DNA from: a virus
DNA: 35,961 bases
Strand: one strand, 5' to 3'
Virus record (IMG/VR): IMGVR_UViG_3300046328_000070
Coordinates: 1-35,961 of that record
Below are positions 1 through 6,545 of the stretch, piece by piece. Positions within the stretch are counted from its first letter, which is position 1. Each line of letters begins with the position of its first letter. The notes beneath the pieces are model-generated. The model was not told the origin of the DNA. It did not search any database and was given only the letters and a program-made list of their open reading frames with translations. The position numbers and the translations under genes were made by a program.

Positions 1-438
1 ATCTAATGGAGTTACGAAGACTTTATCTTTAGTAACAAAGTTCCAGTGATTACCTGGGATTTGTTTAAGATCTTTATCTATCGAACAGATAATGTAACCA
101 GTCATACTATCACAGGCAGTAGCTTCGATACCAATTAGATCATCAGCCTCATTGCCTTCAGAGATAATAGCATTCCATGATTCTACTAAGTAGTCACGAC
201 ATGCTTGTAAGTGTACTGGTTTAGGTTTGTCTTTTCTGTTTGCTTTGTATTCAGGATAGATCTCATAACGATAGTTACCAGAGCCAGTGAGGAAGCATTT
301 GTATTCATCGCTCTCTGTTTCTCGTAGTATATCTCTCATCATGACATCGACCCGAAGGACTGCAATGTCCTCCGGTTCATGCTCTGCACTAGCTGAACAG
401 CGATAAGCTACTATATCACCATCAATGATAGCTAGCAT
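1..438 (-). CDS. 5'-3' exonuclease, N-terminal part (cut by window edge)
   Basis: Reading from ATG at 438 to the window edge gives 146 residues of a protein resembling the phage FEN-type 5'-3' exonuclease (T7 gp6 / Pol I small-domain family). These enzymes remove RNA primers and degrade host DNA. Visible motifs are IIDGDIVAYR at residues 4-13, the helical-arch basic stretch YKANRKDKPKP, the metal-site motif EADDLIG and SIDKDLKQIPG. The C-terminus lies outside the window. Its ATG overlaps the stop of the upstream ssDNA-binding-protein gene (TAATG), so translation is probably coupled. This partial gene reads cleanly in one frame. The family call is firm; phage subfamily is not determined. Confidence 0.85.
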   Translation of the reverse strand, partial: MLAIIDGDIVAYRCSASAEHEPEDIAVLRVDVMMRDILRETESDEYKCFLTGSGNYRYEIYPEYKANRKDKPKPVHLQACRDYLVESWNAIISEGNEADDLIGIEATACDSMTGYIICSIDKDLKQIPGNHWNFVTKDKVFVTPLD

Positions 439-956
439 TAATCGATATCAGGAAAGTCATCAGTTAGTGTGGCTAAGCTAGCTACTCCTGGTTCTTGCAC
501 TTGGCTTTTCCCGAACACGTAGTCTTCGAACACTTTGGCTGTTGCCAGAACATCATCGAGCTTAATAGACTTTGCACCCACTGATAAAACGTTAACGGCT
601 GTACTGAGAGATGACTGACGAATGATGTAGACTTGACGGGCAGCTCTTTCTTCAGGCGTTTCGTAGGTTGATCTTGGGCTGGCTGTTGCTCCTGTTTTGC
701 TACCTTGGCTGCTCGAACTAGACCCTTCGCTCTTTGTGGCTTCTGTGAATTCCCAGTAACCTTTGTCGTTTTTGTTGAGTTTGACATCAAATACTTCTCC
801 TTTACTTGCTGCTGATAATGTTGCATATAACGCTTTGTTACCAAAGCTAACTACGTTTTTCTTTTCACTGCGACCTTCTTGATTGAGGTACTCAACAACT
901 GCAATTTTATACTTACCTTTGTCTTGTACATCTACATTATTGATTGTGATTTGCAT
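438..956 (-). CDS. probable phage ssDNA-binding protein
   Basis: This 172-residue protein has a beta-rich N-terminal half (about 1-75) that could be an OB fold. A Ser/Gly-rich linker follows, then a conserved-looking helical segment (YETPEERAARQVYIIRQ) and an acidic aromatic tail (DDFPDID). Such tails are how bacterial and phage SSBs contact replication partners. It sits between the polymerase C-terminal half and the exonuclease, which fits a replisome role. AAAGG lies upstream of the ATG, and the start overlaps the polymerase stop by 20 nt. The function is inferred from the tail and the neighbourhood; I did not recognise a canonical SSB core. Confidence 0.65.
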   Translation of the reverse strand: MQITINNVDVQDKGKYKIAVVEYLNQEGRSEKKNVVSFGNKALYATLSAASKGEVFDVKLNKNDKGYWEFTEATKSEGSSSSSQGSKTGATASPRSTYETPEERAARQVYIIRQSSLSTAVNVLSVGAKSIKLDDVLATAKVFEDYVFGKSQVQEPGVASLATLTDDFPDID

Positions 957-1698
957 GTGTTTCCTTTACTTGTTTTAGATATTGTGAGTAGTACTCTACA
1001 GAGTCGTTCATATTAGGACCGACACTGCACTCACACTTTAATGGTATGTTTGGTTTAACTCCGAACATCCTATCGAAATTATCAGGCATGTCCGCAAAGC
1101 TAGACTCAAACAAATTAATAACAGTCTCTACGTTCTCCTTGGGTACATCAACCAAGATAGAGTCATGGATCGTTCCTATTAGCTTAGCTTCAATGTTTTG
1201 CTTTTTTAAGCGGTTGAAGAACGACACTCGTATTACTGCCATTATGTCATGACCAGTACCCTGAACAGGGTGATTAGTCAATGTAGTCCAAGGTAATACT
1301 AGATCACCTCGGTAGTTACGTTTCATTTCAAAGAACCACTCACGTCCTTGTGGTCCTACAACGGGCTTCCCTGCGGCGACCAACTTTGATAAGGATAGAT
1401 GCCACTGATCTAGTCCGTTGTACTTCGTGAAGAACTTGTCTCCGATATCTTCCCAGAACCTTACTGATGAACTTGTAGAAGCGAACTCTGGATCTTTTGA
1501 AAACGCATAAGCAGAACCCCGATAAATTGTTCTGAACAAATACTTCTTTGCAATAAGGCGTGACGGTAGCCCGAATGCTTTCTCGTTTTCTAAGTGTAGA
1601 TCTTTTCCATTTTGTATCTCGTCGATACCTATCTTGTCTTGGCTTAACCATACTGCTGTCCACCATTCTAATGCTTTTGCATCTGCTTGTATTAACAT
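937..1698 (-). CDS. DNA polymerase family A, C-terminal half (palm/fingers)
   Basis: This 253-residue product (from ATG 1698) carries the catalytic half of a Pol I/T7-like polymerase. Motif A is QADAKALEWW (catalytic Asp at residue 6), motif B is the O-helix-like region with AKKYLF and TIYRGSAYAF, and motif C is TIHDSILVDVP. It lacks the exonuclease and thumb regions, which are encoded by the separate gene at 1922-3037. Motif A begins only six residues from the start, so the break is placed exactly between the thumb/primer-grip region and the palm. A GTG at 1719 could extend it by seven residues. No clear ribosome binding site precedes ATG 1698, and a sigma-70 promoter lies directly upstream, so it may be translated from a nearly leaderless message or by coupling. 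Activity requires assembly with the N-terminal half, which is inference. Confidence 0.85.
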   Translation of the reverse strand: MLIQADAKALEWWTAVWLSQDKIGIDEIQNGKDLHLENEKAFGLPSRLIAKKYLFRTIYRGSAYAFSKDPEFASTSSSVRFWEDIGDKFFTKYNGLDQWHLSLSKLVAAGKPVVGPQGREWFFEMKRNYRGDLVLPWTTLTNHPVQGTGHDIMAVIRVSFFNRLKKQNIEAKLIGTIHDSILVDVPKENVETVINLFESSFADMPDNFDRMFGVKPNIPLKCECSVGPNMNDSVEYYSQYLKQVKETHANHNQ

Positions 1699-1709
1699 AT
1701 ATATATAAT

Positions 1710-1738
1710 AGTATAACACATCACGAGGAATATGTCAA
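1710..1738 (-). promoter_or_regulatory. sigma-70 promoter upstream of polymerase C-terminal half
   Basis: On the minus strand TTGACA (1738-1733), a 17-bp spacer and TATACT (1715-1710). The -35 overlaps the stop codon of the 64-residue ORF. The expected transcription start lies only about 5 nt before ATG 1698, so the message would be nearly leaderless. Confidence 0.75.
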
Positions 1739-1929
1739 GTCCTTTTTGAAGTTAAATAACATTCTTGTTGTACTTGTTTTTCAGGATGAAATAACTTGTC
1801 ATATGTAGCTTTGTCAAACGTCATTAGTGCATCCTTAAATGTATCAGTACCTTCGAGATTAATAAAGTCACGTACTTGGGACATCACTTCATGTTCCCAG
1901 AATTCAATTGCTAGTTGCTCTTCACTCAT
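1735..1929 (-). CDS. 64-residue ORF inserted between the two polymerase halves
   Basis: A 64-codon ORF starts inside the end of the polymerase N-terminal half (8 nt overlap) with a good ribosome binding site, AAGGAG, five bases before the ATG. The product is acidic to neutral, mostly helical by eye, and matches no family I know. It shows no HNH, GIY-YIG or LAGLIDADG motif, so it is not a recognisable homing endonuclease. Its TGA stop at 1735-1737 is in the same frame as the downstream polymerase half, with HIPRD encoded just after the stop. It may be a free-standing small protein, or the remnant of an element that split the gene. Confidence 0.55.
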   Translation of the reverse strand: MSEEQLAIEFWEHEVMSQVRDFINLEGTDTFKDALMTFDKATYDKLFHPEKQVQQECYLTSKRT

Positions 1930-3037
1930 ATTGACTCCTTACATTAGTTTGTAGTTCAGGTGGCATGTTTTGTAGGTTAGGTTTGGTTGATGATAGCCGA
2001 CCTGTTGATGTGGTTACTTGATTAAACTGACCATGAATCTTGTTTGCTTTCCAGTTCATTTCATTGTTGATCTTGATAAAGCCCTCATAGAACTCATTAA
2101 CCTTTGTTAGCTGTGCTAGTTTTAATAGACCTGCGACAGTACCTGTCTTGTCTTTTAGCTTCTTAAGGACGTCTTCTGACGTGCTGAATAGCCCTTCTTT
2201 TTGTAACTCTGTACCTTCAAGCGGTTTAAATAAGCCAGGTAACGTGTGAGTTTCCCGTACCACTTTAAACCTAGGCTGTCCAATCTTCGTACCTGTTTTA
2301 TAAAGCCCTGCGATTTCCCGCCTTTCTTCTTCGATGGTACCGCCATACATGTAAGCCGATAGGTGATCCGTAGAATTAAAGTTAATAGGTACATGAGGAT
2401 ACTTACTGCTAAGATCATTGGTAATGATAGCGATCTGTTCTTTAATGTTGTCAGAGTCTGCTTTACATTTATCCAAGTCAACTGGTAACCCATTGTATTC
2501 CATCTCCTCTAGTGTGATTAAGTCCATGCATGTCAGTTGGACTAGCCGCTTTTGTAGCGGCGTCACAACTTCCTGCTGTTTGTAATACAGTTCAAGCGTC
2601 TGTTTGACATCTTGAATGTTGTATGCTGACAGGATATCCCATGGTATTTCAGTTGTATCAATACCGTTTTTCCAGTATTGTTCTTTAACTACGTCTAACT
2701 TAGCCTCAAGTCCGTACTTCTCCAGACATTTATCAAGACTAGGATACTTCATCTTCTGTCTACTAATGATAAACTCAGCTAGTTGACAGTCCCAAACACG
2801 TACATTAGACACGTCATACCCAGCACTCCTAAGCCAGTGAAGGTCAAACTTAATGTTAAAGCCAACAAGAAGGTCTGCAGACGAAATGGCTGCCTGTACT
2901 TCAGGTACATACCCATCTCCCACGCACTGCTCCGTAGTCCCATCAGTCCAAGCAACAGACACAAGCTTGTTACTAGTATCAAAGGGATTACCTTTATTAG
3001 AAATAGTACACTCGATATCAATTGAGATTACTTTCAT
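1922..3037 (-). CDS. DNA polymerase family A, N-terminal half (3'-5' exonuclease and thumb)
   Basis: This 371-residue product starts at ATG 3037, overlapping the previous stop (ATGA). All three proofreading motifs are present: Exo I SIDIEC (Asp7, Glu9), Exo II GFNIKFDLHWL and Exo III AYNIQDVKQT. The thumb region follows and ends in the family A signature GRLSSTKPNLQNMP. The reading frame stops shortly after, at NVRSQYE, where intact polymerases run on for roughly ten residues into motif A. Proofreading should be active; polymerisation needs the separate downstream half. A TTG nine bases upstream is an alternative start, but the ATGA coupling favours 3037. Confidence 0.9.
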   Translation of the reverse strand: MKVISIDIECTISNKGNPFDTSNKLVSVAWTDGTTEQCVGDGYVPEVQAAISSADLLVGFNIKFDLHWLRSAGYDVSNVRVWDCQLAEFIISRQKMKYPSLDKCLEKYGLEAKLDVVKEQYWKNGIDTTEIPWDILSAYNIQDVKQTLELYYKQQEVVTPLQKRLVQLTCMDLITLEEMEYNGLPVDLDKCKADSDNIKEQIAIITNDLSSKYPHVPINFNSTDHLSAYMYGGTIEEERREIAGLYKTGTKIGQPRFKVVRETHTLPGLFKPLEGTELQKEGLFSTSEDVLKKLKDKTGTVAGLLKLAQLTKVNEFYEGFIKINNEMNWKANKIHGQFNQVTTSTGRLSSTKPNLQNMPPELQTNVRSQYE

Positions 3038-3240
3038 TGTGTGCAATAGTCAGAGGGTTGGATCTCACAGTACAGTGGTACGTCAGTACGTTTGTACTCT
3101 TCATTGTATTTGTCCATCATTGTTTCTGCTTGGTCGATTTGTTCGAACACACCCATGACATGTGGTGCATAGGAATCTTCCTTAGCTAGTCGCATTACAA
3201 CATAGCATGGAATGTATTTACGTCGTACTTTAGTTAACAT
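3034..3240 (-). CDS. small hypothetical protein (68 aa)
   Basis: This 68-residue product has a basic N-terminus and a pattern of alternating strands and one helix (EQIDQAETMMDKYNEEY). I do not recognise the family. The start overlaps the end of the upstream 72-residue gene by 7 nt (AAATGTTAA), and its stop overlaps the polymerase start (ATGA). It is therefore embedded in the replication operon and probably co-translated with polymerase. It could be a small replication or host-modulating factor; nothing in the sequence decides this. Confidence 0.65.
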   Translation of the reverse strand: MLTKVRRKYIPCYVVMRLAKEDSYAPHVMGVFEQIDQAETMMDKYNEEYKRTDVPLYCEIQPSDYCTQ

Positions 3241-3452
3241 TTCTCTCTCGCTTTCTTTAGTATTGTTCTAATCATTTCTAATATGTTATCTTCTTGAAAT
3301 GAATAAATAGAACATCTTTGTTCGCTAAAAGCATATACATATTCTAGTAGTTCATCATCACTTAACTCTCTTGGTGCGGTGTATTGATAATTTCTTTTCT
3401 TATTAAACTCAATAGCTTCTTCTAAAGTTCCTAGTTTATCTTCAGGTTTCAT
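3234..3452 (-). CDS. small hypothetical protein (72 aa)
   Basis: A predominantly helical, charged 72-residue protein (LGTLEEAIEFNKKRN, then SDDELLEYVYAF). I recognise no family. Its ATG shares a base with the helicase stop (TAATG), so it is probably translated by re-initiation after the helicase. It lies between helicase and polymerase, and a minor replication role is possible but unsupported. Confidence 0.65.
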   Translation of the reverse strand: MKPEDKLGTLEEAIEFNKKRNYQYTAPRELSDDELLEYVYAFSEQRCSIYSFQEDNILEMIRTILKKAREKC

Positions 3453-4666
3453 TATGACATGTCTTCATAGCGTGCAATTGCAGGGTTAATATGTACTTCC
3501 ATTCTACCATGACGTAGTTCTGGAATACTGTCTTCATCTCCTGTAAGTTTGTTCTTAGACAAATGTAAGAAGCGAATGTATTCAAAGCCGACATCATGTA
3601 TAGCACCGATACCCATGATCCAGTCAGCTTCCGCTTGTTTGGATGTCTTGGCATTGGCAACGTTGTTCATAGTTAACCATCGTTGATTTTCTCCCGTACC
3701 ATCAGCTTGTGTAATCCCGATAACAGGTCCATAGGTCTTAGCCATTTCCCGGGCCCATTGATAAATGGCACCGAGCCTGAGATCTTCACGGTCATTAGTA
3801 AACCCTTTGATCTTATCGATCTGGTCAAAGACGATTAGCTCAGGGTTTAATGTGGCACATAGTTTCTCTAAGTCAGCTGCGGTAGCAGACACACCATCGT
3901 AAATCTTAAGTCTACCACCGATACGTCTATGGAACTCGTCACGTGCAGCTGGAATGTCACGGAATAGTTCTATGTTAGTAAGTCCTAACAATGCTTGGTA
4001 ACAGCGTAGCATTACTTTGTTTGATTGTTCTTCGTTGTTTACCCACAGGATTGGGCGTTCAGCCTGCTCTGCCATGTGTGTAATCTCTGATGCTAGGAAC
4101 GTTGTCTTGCCCGTTTCTGGACGGGCGAATACAAAGCCGAAGTCACCTTTACGTAGTGATCCTAGAGAACGATTAAGGGCGCCTAAACGCCATCTAAGAC
4201 CTGGTTTAGCAAAGGCATCATGGTGTAACAACTCTAAGTCATCCGTTGTGAATGATAGAGGCTCGTCTTCGAGAGTCTCAACAGTGTCGAGCTGTTGTAC
4301 TAGTTTGTTAACATCCTCAATACCTTTACGTCCTTCACTTGCATCGTAAGACACAAGGGCTAACTGTGATAAGACAGTCTTTTGTTTGTATGATTTAAGT
4401 AACTGACTGATCAGTTCTGGTTTAACATCTGCATCTCGCATTGTCTCGAGGACTGCTCGATGCGTCTTATCTATCTTACCTGATGTTTCACATACAATCT
4501 CGAACTCTGGAACAGTCAAGTCTGAGTCATGTTTGATGTGATAATTATCTAAGATAGTTAATAGTGTACTTAATTCTCTTGTTAACTGTTTTACATTAAC
4601 ATACTTTCTATACTCTGCCCACGTAGGTTTTGTAAGAAGTGCTTTTAATACTTGTAATTCAATCAT
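3452..4666 (-). CDS. replicative DNA helicase (DnaB / T7 gp4 helicase-domain type)
   Basis: This 404-residue RecA-fold helicase has Walker A ARPETGKTT at about 181-189, an H1a-like acidic segment NNEEQ at 210-214 and Walker B LIVFDQIDK at 277-285. A H3-like GITQADG follows at 317-323. The N-terminal 150 residues are helical, as in DnaB-like proteins, and no primase domain is fused. The primase is the separate gene just upstream, an arrangement that splits T7 gp4 into two polypeptides. AGGAAA precedes the ATG, and a consensus sigma-70 promoter lies inside the end of the primase gene, so helicase and downstream genes can be transcribed independently. It would unwind DNA ahead of the split polymerase. 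Confidence 0.9.
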   Translation of the reverse strand: MIELQVLKALLTKPTWAEYRKYVNVKQLTRELSTLLTILDNYHIKHDSDLTVPEFEIVCETSGKIDKTHRAVLETMRDADVKPELISQLLKSYKQKTVLSQLALVSYDASEGRKGIEDVNKLVQQLDTVETLEDEPLSFTTDDLELLHHDAFAKPGLRWRLGALNRSLGSLRKGDFGFVFARPETGKTTFLASEITHMAEQAERPILWVNNEEQSNKVMLRCYQALLGLTNIELFRDIPAARDEFHRRIGGRLKIYDGVSATAADLEKLCATLNPELIVFDQIDKIKGFTNDREDLRLGAIYQWAREMAKTYGPVIGITQADGTGENQRWLTMNNVANAKTSKQAEADWIMGIGAIHDVGFEYIRFLHLSKNKLTGDEDSIPELRHGRMEVHINPAIARYEDMS

Positions 4667-4692
4667 GTAATTTCCTGTATGTATGTCTTAAT

Positions 4693-4721
4693 ATTATAAC
4701 ACAGAAACTTTAATGTGTCAA
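4693..4721 (-). promoter_or_regulatory. sigma-70 promoter upstream of helicase
   Basis: On the minus strand TTGACA (4721-4716) is followed after exactly 17 bp by TATAAT (4698-4693), a perfect consensus pair. The bases just before the -10 are TGTGT and just after are ATTAAGACATACA, resembling the other promoters in this window. It overlaps the last codons of the primase gene and points at the helicase, 27 nt away. Confidence 0.85.
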
Positions 4722-5408
4722 GAAGTATTTTATCTTTTCATCATTATATTCCTTAGGATCTAAGTTAGTGAACACTGACAAAGCAGGGAGTCCGATAGAC
4801 TTGGAACGGTTGACAATATCATGGCTGTTTTTCCATTTATCCGAATCTAGCCAGACTATAATCCCCCTGCATTGTGTCTTTAAACGCATTAAAAGGTGCG
4901 TAGAAGCCTCTGAACCGAACAGGGGCATAGCTACCCCTACCCTTCCTATCTTAATGGCACTGACGAGATCCTCGACAAGTATAATTGGATTGGTTTTTGC
5001 ACCACAAAAGTACATAACATCATGAATTTTACCTTGAGAATAGTACTTTGACTTTGCCTCAGGACTGAAGTTTCTTGCTTGCCAAGCTATCAACTTCCCG
5101 GACCCATCGTACAAAGGGAAGATTAGTTGTTGCTTAGATTTAGACCAGAGCATACGATACCGTACTCTTTCAGTTTGGGTTATGGCATACTTATCCAGCC
5201 AATCTAATGCAATTTTATCTATCTGTGCAGAAGTATCTTCAGGTAATTTAATAACCTTTGGACTATCTTCTGTTGTTTTTGGTACGTAATGGGAAGAAAA
5301 CTCCGTATAACCACAGCCAAAACAATACGCAGAACCGTCATCATATCTACCTAAGTTGTCTTTAGACCCACATTTAGGGCATGATTCATGTTTGACGAAT
5401 GTTGCCAT
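4710..5408 (-). CDS. DNA primase (Zn-binding plus TOPRIM)
   Basis: This 232-residue primase matches the primase half of T7 gp4. An N-terminal zinc ribbon has Cys10, Cys13, Cys29 and Cys32 (SCPKCGS and CFGCGY). An RNA-polymerase-like region contains LIFPLYDGSGKLIAWQARNF (about 95-113), and TOPRIM motifs are ILVEDLVSAIK (143-153) and VWLDSDK (185-191). It synthesises lagging-strand RNA primers, probably in complex with the adjacent helicase. It stops without a helicase domain, so it is a stand-alone protein. The ATG has only a distant GGGGA upstream, and its start overlaps the preceding small gene by 23 nt. Confidence 0.9.
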   Translation of the reverse strand: MATFVKHESCPKCGSKDNLGRYDDGSAYCFGCGYTEFSSHYVPKTTEDSPKVIKLPEDTSAQIDKIALDWLDKYAITQTERVRYRMLWSKSKQQLIFPLYDGSGKLIAWQARNFSPEAKSKYYSQGKIHDVMYFCGAKTNPIILVEDLVSAIKIGRVGVAMPLFGSEASTHLLMRLKTQCRGIIVWLDSDKWKNSHDIVNRSKSIGLPALSVFTNLDPKEYNDEKIKYFLTH

Positions 5409-5574
5409 CGGTTGGTGATATCCCCATAAAGTAATAACATTTATCTGCTAGTGGATCATCTTTAGGACTAGAACTAAAGTATGATTGACGATGCTCATTA
5501 GGCATAGCCATGTATCTGTAGCATTGAAATCTGGATTTGCATTGGTTATCCATACACATTGTAATGTCTGGCAT
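5386..5574 (-). CDS. small cysteine-rich phage protein (62 aa)
   Basis: From ATG 5574 this is a 62-residue protein with Cys7, Cys12, Cys18 and Cys44 and the stretch RYMAMPNEHRQSYF. It resembles a small protein seen in many phages, with Cys pairs that could bind zinc. The start is chosen because GGAGGA lies upstream and the ATG overlaps the previous stop (TAATG); a longer frame upstream has no support. Function unknown. Confidence 0.7.
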   Translation of the reverse strand: MPDITMCMDNQCKSRFQCYRYMAMPNEHRQSYFSSSPKDDPLADKCYYFMGISPTDGNIRQT

Positions 5575-5849
5575 TAGTATCGTCCTCCTTTGACACGGTA
5601 AGGGAATCTTGTTTCTTTCATAAAACAAAACTCTTCACCGTTTTTAGTTACTCTAAATGCTTCCCAGTTAGAACCGGTATCACATTTGATATGCATTAAG
5701 TTTGAGTATGCATCACTTCCCCACACCCCTATCAGTAGGCCTAGGATGAAGGCTGGTACAGTCATCCGGTTGATAAGCGTGTCCACAACAAGGCGGGATT
5801 TGTTTGTTAATTGGGTTGTCAACGATTTGACGTAATCTGGCAATTTCAT
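5574..5849 (-). CDS. small single-span membrane protein (91 aa)
   Basis: This 91-residue product has a basic N-terminal region, one membrane span (VPAFILGLLIGVWG) and a C-terminal domain with two Cys. GAAGG sits five bases before ATG 5849; a GTG six bases further up is possible. It overlaps the upstream 78-residue gene by 137 nt in another frame, which is unusual for this phage. The topology (short N-terminus, one span, small soluble domain) would suit an inner-membrane factor such as a superinfection or lysis accessory protein, but nothing specific identifies it. Confidence 0.6.
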   Translation of the reverse strand: MKLPDYVKSLTTQLTNKSRLVVDTLINRMTVPAFILGLLIGVWGSDAYSNLMHIKCDTGSNWEAFRVTKNGEEFCFMKETRFPYRVKGGRY

Positions 5850-5949
5850 TGGCACCTTCTTTAAGTAAGTTACGAGTTACATAGTAATCGTCTTGATTAG
5901 CATAAGCTAACATACGATCATGAATATCACCAATGAATGTTGATGTCAT
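5713..5949 (-). CDS. small hypothetical protein (78 aa), overlaps next gene
   Basis: A 78-residue ORF preceded by AAGGA. The N-terminal half is a plausible helical protein (EGANEIARLRQIVD) like small phage proteins with an EI-RLR repeat. The C-terminal 35 residues are Pro/Cys-rich and lie in the 137 nt shared with the membrane-protein gene in a different frame. Either both frames are used or the true protein ends earlier in relatives. Function unknown. Confidence 0.5.
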   Translation of the reverse strand: MTSTFIGDIHDRMLAYANQDDYYVTRNLLKEGANEIARLRQIVDNPINKQIPPCCGHAYQPDDCTSLHPRPTDRGVGK

Positions 5950-6013
5950 TCTTGTGATCCTTTTTGAATTGCATATAGGCTACGGCAATAATTGCCCCGA
6001 ATAATAATAACAT
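5927..6013 (-). CDS. putative 28-residue membrane microprotein
   Basis: ATG at 6013 overlaps the stop of the 87-residue gene (TAATG) and opens a 28-codon frame. It encodes a hydrophobic segment (LLLFGAIIAVAYM) followed by a basic, polar tail (FKKDHKND). This is the typical form of a phage membrane microprotein. Support is coupling and composition only; there is no strong ribosome binding site. Confidence 0.45.
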   Translation of the reverse strand: MLLLFGAIIAVAYMQFKKDHKNDINIHW

Positions 6014-6276
6014 TAGTTAGTTCTTTCTGATAGTGTCCATTCTACTAATCCATCTCTAATTACTGATGGATGATTGTTACGAATCCATGCTAATACGTCA
6101 AGTCCTGCATTTCTAGGTTTGTATTTAACACGAGTTACATGGCATGGATGAATATAACCTACATCTTCTAGATGTAATAATCTATTAGACATTGAGTATC
6201 CAGTAACTCTGTGATTATTATTGTTGTAATTAACATAACAATGCATGGGAAATAGTGCTTGTGTTTTAGTGGACAT
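6013..6276 (-). CDS. small hypothetical protein (87 aa)
   Basis: An 87-residue protein rich in Asn/His with a short strand-rich core (HRVTGYSMSNRLLHLEDVGYIHPCHVTRV). It resembles small SH3-like beta-barrel proteins in spacing but is not assignable. It overlaps the upstream 40-residue gene by 11 nt. The ribosome binding site is weak, consistent with coupled translation. Confidence 0.6.
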   Translation of the reverse strand: MSTKTQALFPMHCYVNYNNNNHRVTGYSMSNRLLHLEDVGYIHPCHVTRVKYKPRNAGLDVLAWIRNNHPSVIRDGLVEWTLSERTN

Positions 6277-6388
6277 GATTTGTAATAGGTGCAGGGAATG
6301 TTAACTTACGCATAACTTTAGGTTTGATTGTATTACCTAATGCAGCACCTAAACGGCTGTCTTGTTTATTCTTCGATTTCGTCTTCAT
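6266..6388 (-). CDS. basic microprotein (40 aa)
   Basis: A 40-codon frame from ATG 6388 with GAGG six bases upstream. The product is strongly basic (MKTKSKNKQ, then IKPKVMRKL) and may bind nucleic acid. It overlaps the Zn-binding protein gene upstream and the 87-residue gene downstream, continuing the chain of coupled genes. Function unknown. Confidence 0.5.
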   Translation of the reverse strand: MKTKSKNKQDSRLGAALGNTIKPKVMRKLTFPAPITNHVH

Positions 6389-6545
6389 AGCCATCCTCTA
6401 ATAAGTCCTTTCGTTCAATAACATCAATGTCATTTGCAATAGTGCTATAGCATTTGTTGCACATATCAATGTACTCACCGGTGTTTACACCTTTGCGAGT
6501 TGCTTCGAAGTCAGTTAGTACACAATTACAGGCGACACATCTCAT
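6366..6545 (-). CDS. small Zn-finger-like protein (59 aa)
   Basis: A 59-residue protein starting at ATG 6545, overlapping the H-protein-like gene stop (ATGA). Cys3, Cys6 and Cys8, then Cys29 and Cys32 (CVAC ... CNKC), form a likely zinc ribbon. An acidic C-terminal tail follows (EDGYEDEIEE). Coupling to the last gene of the amidoligase cassette suggests co-expression. It could bridge proteins or nucleic acid; no function is assigned. Confidence 0.65.
   Translation of the reverse strand: MRCVACNCVLTDFEATRKGVNTGEYIDMCNKCYSTIANDIDVIERKDLLEDGYEDEIEE

Noticed and set aside
482-844. 120-codon ORF within the SSB-like gene
   Set aside because: A shadow in another frame of the gene at 438-956, with low-complexity composition and no start signal.
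1735-1929. Homing endonuclease, intein or group I intron inside the polymerase gene
   Set aside because: The 195-bp ORF lacks known endonuclease motifs, is too short for an intein, and no intron core is visible. A degenerate remnant is possible but not shown.
4017-4349. 110-codon plus-strand ORF
   Set aside because: Antisense shadow of the helicase gene, with no context or signal.
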